Shown here: in pieces, positions 59,255 through 64,000 of the stretch
How the letters are laid out: every line of letters begins with the position of its first letter
Position numbering within the stretch: the stretch's first letter is position 1
Origin: Casuarina equisetifolia
Taxonomy: Eukaryota > Streptophyta > Magnoliopsida > Fagales > Casuarinaceae
Direction of reading: 5' to 3'
Assembly (NCBI GenBank): GCA_028551475.1
Contig: CM052356.1
Coordinates: forward strand, 30,965,884 to 31,029,883
Length of the DNA stretch: 64,000 nt
Translations under genes and position numbers: made by a program
Notes under the pieces: model-generated
Told to the model about the DNA's origin: nothing
Databases searched by the model: none
What the model saw: the letters and a program-made list of their open reading frames with translations, nothing else

Positions 59255-59718
59255 TGTTGCAGTAGTCTATGAAGAAGGACAGCCACGTCACTCTTAAAAG
59301 CCTCCAACTTAGCAGCTGATGGTTAAAGATCATATAAGAGCATAGAGGATATTAATTGTCCTAGTCAGCTGATCGTTGTGTCAGTTACAATCAAGTCATT
59401 ATGTTTGTTAAAGTTGTTGAAGTTGTTGAGTTTGTTAGGATTTGTTGATCAATTTGTTAATCAAATTGCTATAAATAAAGAGGGAACCCGAAAGAGGAGG
59501 GAGGTGATTTTTAGTTGAAGTCTGTGTAAACAGAGAGGTCTTGGGTTCTCCCTAAGAAATCATTTCAATTGTAATTCTCTAGTTTTGCTCTATTTAGTCA
59601 AAATAGGGTGTAAAGCCAAGTTCAATCAATCCGACTTTACATTGTGTCCTCTCCCTTGATCTAGACCAATTACTCAAGCATTAGCTAAATCCTTACATTC
59701 AACCCCTTGACCACTGCA
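59255..59718 (+). repeat. Probable 5' LTR of the gypsy element
   Basis: It begins TGTTGCAG where similarity to the malectin/LRR gene stops, and ends ...CACTGCA just before the primer-binding site. It contains CTATAAATAAAG (59470-59482) as a possible TATA box, with CT-rich stretches. The 5' edge could instead be TG at 59318. The second LTR is not in the window, so the boundaries are inferred. Confidence 0.55.
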
Positions 59719-59732
59719 AAGTGGTATCAGAT

Positions 59733-60834
59733 ATGCCAGACAGTGAACTGGGGAGGGATCATAAGGAGCCTATGAGCATGAAAGAGCTCTTGGTGACAAT
59801 GCATCAGCTACTTTCTGCTCTTAATGCCAAGATTGATGCCAAATTTAATTCGAACAAAGATGGCGGAGCAAGTTCTTCGGCTCACCATGATGACCATCAT
59901 TAGCGTGAGGATCAACATTTTTCTTCAAATACAGTCCAAACTTGAACTATTCGACTGAAATTCCTGAAATATGAAGGCAGCCACAATCCTACTTGGTGGT
60001 TAGATAGAGCTAATCAATTCTTTGATTTCCATGACACTTCTGAGGAGGATAGAGTTCGTATTGCCTTTTGGCATTTGGATGGAGAAGCTCAGCTGGTATA
60101 CTAACTTTTAAAGAAAGAATATGGTGATTAGTTGATTCCTTGGAATACTTTGGCAGATGAGATGATGAAGCAATTTAGGCCAACTTTCTTTCACAATCAC
60201 TTTGGAGAACTTAGTAAGCTGAAACAATCAGGATCAGTCCACGAATACCAACTACAATTTGGTAAGCTCATTTTAAAATCTGGTCATTTGAATGTTGTGC
60301 AAAGTATTAGCTGTTTTGTTAGTGGACTAAAGGAAAGAATCAAACTTGATGTTATTGCACATAAAACCCCCCACATTATCAGCAATCATTGGTTATGCTA
60401 GACTCCTTGAAGCTAAAGAGTTAGCTTCCAAACTGTTGAGTACCAATTGTTTTAAAAAGAATCTTGGAAAAGGAATGGGGGAGCAAAAGGTGCTTGAGAA
60501 AAAGACTCAATTGCCAATAAAAAGGTTAACACAACCTGAAATCATGGATCGAAGGGCAAGAGGGTTATGCTTCAATTGTGATGAAAAATTTACCCTGGGA
60601 TATAGGTGCAAGAAACTTTTCCTTTTGGAAGTATTAGATCCTAGAGAATTTGTGGAAATTACTGATGTAGAAGTTAAGGAAGATCATGGAGAACTTCTTA
60701 TGTTATGTATAGTAGCTTTTTCTGGTGTTAGATGTCCAAAAATGATGAGGGTTCAAGGGCATATGGGGCAACCTAAGGTACGAGTAGTTGTATTAATTGA
60801 TTTTAGAAGAACTCACAATTTTGTGAGTGCATAA
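59733..60834 (+). pseudogene. Gypsy Gag and protease start (degenerate)
   Basis: ATG 59733 follows the primer-binding site. Gag-type text (FLKYEGSHNPTWWLDRANQF, EEDRVRIAFWHLDGEAQ, then a long piece at 60132-60401 with FRPTFFHNHFGELSKLKQ) is broken by stops near 59901, 59946, 60102 and 60128. At 60346-60834 a zinc knuckle reads CFNCDEKFTLGYRCK, where the usual His is Tyr. The aspartic protease follows, with VLIDFRRTHNFVS where the family has a D-S/T-G triad, so the catalytic signature is lost. Confidence 0.75.
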
Positions 60835-60846
60835 GTAGCCAAGAAA

Positions 60847-63800
60847 ATGAAGCTACAATTGGAAGTAAAGAGAACCTTTAAGGTTGAAGTAGCTAGTGGA
60901 GAAGTAATACAAGGACATGGCTTTTGTTCAAATGTTGAGTTGTATTTGCAAGGTAACAGAATGCATACTAACTTCTTTATCTTGCTAGTACCAAGTTTAG
61001 GGGTTATACTTGGAGTTCATTGGCTGCAGTCACTTGGTGAGATTAAATGGGAGTTTGTAGAGATGAAAATGTCCTTTATGTATGAGGGAAAATTAGTTGA
61101 GCTTCAAGGCGATATAGGGTCAAAAAACAAAGTGGTAGATAGCATGAAGTTAGACAAACTGTTGAAGAAACGAAAGGAAAGAGTTATGTTACAGATAAGG
61201 AATATGGAGAATAATTAGGCAACAACATTTGAGGTTTGGCCGAAGCAATTTACAGAGTTATTGACTGCATATGAAGTCTTATTTCAAAAGTCACATGGTT
61301 TACCACCTCACCGAGCTCATGAGCATAAGATTGTATTAAAAGACGAAAGGAAAGTAATTGCTAGTAGACTTTATCGGTATCGCTATCTATAGAAAAGGGA
61401 GATTGAAAACTTGGTACAAGAAATGTTAGAGGAAGGTATCATTAGAGAGAGTACAAGCCTTTTTTCTTCTCCAGTTATAATTGTTGGAAAATAGGGTTTT
61501 GTTGTGACTGAAAACATTTTCTTGTAGATATTAATTCTCAAATTATGTTTTTTTTATATGCAAAAAGAAAAACTATAAGAAGTAAAAGGTGTACAAATTA
61601 TAATATCAATTAATGATATTATAAAGTAATTGGGTTCCTACATTTTCTCATAAAATGTATTCTTAAAGTATTTGTGACATATATTCAAATAAATGTTGAT
61701 TATTTGAATATATTGATTATTTAAATATTTCTTCAAGAAATATGAAATATACTTGAATATATTTTAGGAATATGATACTTGGTTTGGTGAAATTGCAGGA
61801 ACAATATATTAGCCTAAGTTCAATATATGCAATACATTATAAATGCATTGATATTGGACCTTGTTGATATTGGACTGAATATACATGCTGAATATATATT
61901 ATTACTAGACTGGACTTTTACTGTTCGGCTGTGAGAATATAGGTGCGGCCCAGCCCAAGTTCACGTCAGCCAGCCTGATCCTGTTCCTATTACAATGTCG
62001 TAATGATCATTATCAGAGACTTCCTGTTATGGTGTCATCTTGATCACATCAAAAGCTTCCTTGATACGTTGGCTGGCTACGAGGTCATCTTACTTAAGGG
62101 CATATAAGAGATGCTTATCTCTCGAGGGGTCATGCCCTGGCCATTTCATTCTCACCCCAACGCTGCCTTCATCTCTCTCAAGCGTCGAAGCTTCAACGGG
62201 ATGAATCTACAGGAGATGGGTTGTCAAAATGGTCATATTTTGAATCAAAAGGTTGAAATGAGGCTGATTTGATGGATAGTCTACTATTCCTAACGGGAAG
62301 AAGGCTAGAGTTCAGGTTTGACTCAAAAAGAAAACCCTAGATCTGCTTCTATATAAAGAGATGTGCATGTGAAGGTTTTTAATTAATTGATTGACCTTTA
62401 TCTTGAAGCATTCTCTTTGTGAAGATACTCTATTCAGCTTACTTACCATTTTGATTCAAGATCATACATCATTCGGTGGTTCATAAGATTTCGGTGATAT
62501 TCGACTATTGAGTTTAATCTTTGATAATATCATCATTCATAGCTTGTATAACATTATTTTTGTGCTGATTTCACTTATATAAATTTTTTACACATAAATC
62601 TTGAGGAAAATTTGAAACCCTAATTTCTCCAATTTGGGGATTTCGTGATAAGAGCTTTGTATCTTGATATATTTGTTTGAATAGCTCCTCTGATCAGCAA
62701 TATCCCATAAACTAACATATTATTTGGGGATTTGCTATTGTAAATGATCTTTTGATTACTATTTGTATTCAGACTCAATAATTCCTTTAAGAAGGAATTA
62801 TTTGGATTAGGGAGAATGTATTCTCCTAATCAGGTTGAGTAAGGAGAAGAGAGTGGACATAGGACTCTAAGGTAGAGTGCCGAACCACCATGGTAAATTG
62901 GGTGTTGATTCTTTTGCTTTCTATTTGATTAAATATTTTTGCTTGATTGTATCTTATTATATAAATTGCTAAAGTAATTGATTAGAATTTTTTTAAAAGA
63001 ATATTTCGGTACAAGAAAAATTCAACCCCCCTTCTTGTTAAGCCATAAAACCTAACAATAATGGTGAGAAAGAAGGACGACACTTGGAGGATGTGTGTTG
63101 ATTATAGGGCTTTGAATAAAGAAATTATAAGAGATGGCTTCCCTAGCCCTATTGTCGAAGAGCTTTTTGATGAATTGCATGGCTTCAGTTTATTCACCAA
63201 GTTGGATCTCAAATTTGGTTATCACCAGATATGAATGCACCCAAGGGATATAGCTAAGACAACATTTCAAACTCCAAAAGGGCATTATGAGTTCCTAGTA
63301 ATGCCCTTCAGCCTATGCAATGCCCTTTCCACCTTCCAAAGCTTAATGAACAAGGTATTTAAAGAATTCCTTAGCAACTTTGTTTTGTTTTATTTTTTTT
63401 TTATGATATATTGATATATAGTTAAAACTGGAGTGAGCATAAGGAACATGTTAGATTGGTTTTTGAGAAGCTTAGGGAGTAGTAATTGTATGTAAAACAT
63501 GAAAAATGCTTTTTTGGAGTGACCACAATATAGTATCTTGGTCATTTCATATCAACAAAAGGAGTCATGGTGGAAAGAGACAAAATTTAGGCAATGATGG
63601 ATTGGCCTAAGCCTAAAACCTTGAAGTCCTTAAGAGGATTTCTTCGTTTAACGGGCTACTACAGAAAATTTTTCTAAAATTATGGTACCATTGCTACACT
63701 GCACCATTGACTAAACTCCTCTGTAAATATGCCTTTTCCTAGGGTGAAGAAGCTGCTAAAGCTTTCAATAAGTTGAATAGGGCTATGATAGAAGCTCTAG

Positions 63801-63999
63801 TTTTAGCTTTCCCAAATTTTTCCATCCCATTTTTGGTAGAATGTGATGCATGTGCATTAGATGTGGGGGTTGTGCTATCTCAAAATAGAAGGCCAATTGC
63901 ATTCTTCAGTTAAGCTTTCCAAGGGAAAAATCTTTTGCTGTCAACTTATAAGAAGGAATTACTTACTTTGATCTTAGCTATAAAACGCTAGAGGCAATA
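60847..63999 (+). pseudogene. Gypsy protease-reverse transcriptase-RNase H region (degenerate, split)
   Basis: The protease C-part (ILGVHWLQSLGEIKWEF) is at 60847-61218. The RT N-part (QEMLEEGIIRESTS, SSPVI) runs to 61481. After the solo LTR it continues at 63058 with VRKKDDTWRMCVDYRALNKE, FTKLDLKFGYHQI and [18 protein letters not shown]. The catalytic YVDD-type motif region at 63384-63420 is destroyed, with stops around it. A connection and RNase H-like start follow from about 63560 to the window end. Non-functional. Confidence 0.8.
61482..63057. mobile_element. Solo LTR (1576 bp) nested in the gypsy RT gene
   Basis: It begins TGTTGG and ends CCTAACA, an imperfect inverted pair with TG...CA ends. 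The 5-bp duplication ATAAT flanks it exactly (61477-61481 and 63058-63062). Removing it restores the RT reading SSPVI-MVRKKDD across the join, proving insertion. It has no coding capacity; TATATAAAG at 62350-62360 is a possible promoter. The 3' end (CAACCCCCCTTCTTG) resembles Copia-type LTRs, but the family is not certain. A solo LTR forms by recombination between the two LTRs of a full element. Confidence 0.88.
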
Positions 64000-64000
64000 C

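Larger units (their letters stand above)
59255..64000 (+). mobile_element. Decayed Ty3/gypsy LTR retrotransposon, runs past the window end
   Basis: In order: a probable 5' LTR, a primer-binding site TGGTATCAGA (59722-59731, initiator-Met tRNA type), Gag, a CCHC-like knuckle, protease, reverse transcriptase and the start of RNase H. Gag, protease, RT order with RT before any integrase is the Ty3/gypsy arrangement. Every coding part has stops or shifts, so the element is inactive. It interrupts malectin/LRR copy 3 and is itself interrupted by a solo LTR. The 3' LTR is outside the window. Confidence 0.85.

Overview
The window is nuclear DNA from a flowering plant. It has AT-rich intergenic DNA, genes split by short GT-AG introns, plant-specific families (RPW8/NB-ARC resistance genes, WAK-type kinases, PPR and R2R3-MYB proteins), Ty3/gypsy and LINE remnants, and a nuclear insertion of plastid DNA. 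The sequence alone does not fix the species. All splice models below were read by eye from reading frame, GT-AG or AT-AC signals and family knowledge; no transcript data were available.

Layout. 1-981: the last exon of a D-cysteine desulfhydrase 2-like gene. 1.4-11.6 kb: a decayed tandem array in which an RPW8 domain (helper-NLR type), a truncated NB-ARC domain and a WAK-like kinase domain sit head to tail. There are two recognisable copies (2773-4054 and 7127-9669), a third kinase relic (4990-5760) and duplicated flanks. 12.85-17.49 kb: an apparently intact six-exon glutamate decarboxylase gene. 18.75-20.47 kb: an intronless P-class PPR gene. 23.31-29.07 kb: a 13-exon gene for DNA polymerase epsilon subunit B, with one AT-AC U12-type intron and a second probable U12-type intron. 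29-36.4 kb: mostly featureless. 36.82-37.78 kb: an R2R3-MYB gene of the MYB52/54/105/117 type. 42.06-44.46 kb: a small WIYLD-domain gene whose last acceptor region is tandemly duplicated.

46.4-59.3 kb is a second tandem array, of secreted malectin-like/LRR proteins without a kinase. Copy 1 (48120-50510) looks intact. Copy 2 (52499-57535) is a pseudogene broken by stops, a 5'-truncated LINE and a mosaic block of plastid DNA (ndhC, 16S rRNA 3' end plus spacer, ycf2). Copy 3 (59185-59254) survives only as a TATA box and signal-peptide stub cut off by a Ty3/gypsy element that runs to the window end. That element is itself split by a 1576-bp solo LTR with a perfect 5-bp target duplication.

The housekeeping genes (GAD, PPR, DNA polymerase epsilon B, MYB, WIYLD) show no functional link to one another. 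The two immune or cell-surface type families show birth-and-death evolution. The most interesting items are the RPW8-NB-WAK kinase chimera, the two U12-type introns in one replication gene, the duplicated acceptor in the WIYLD gene, and the layered insertion history at 52-64 kb.
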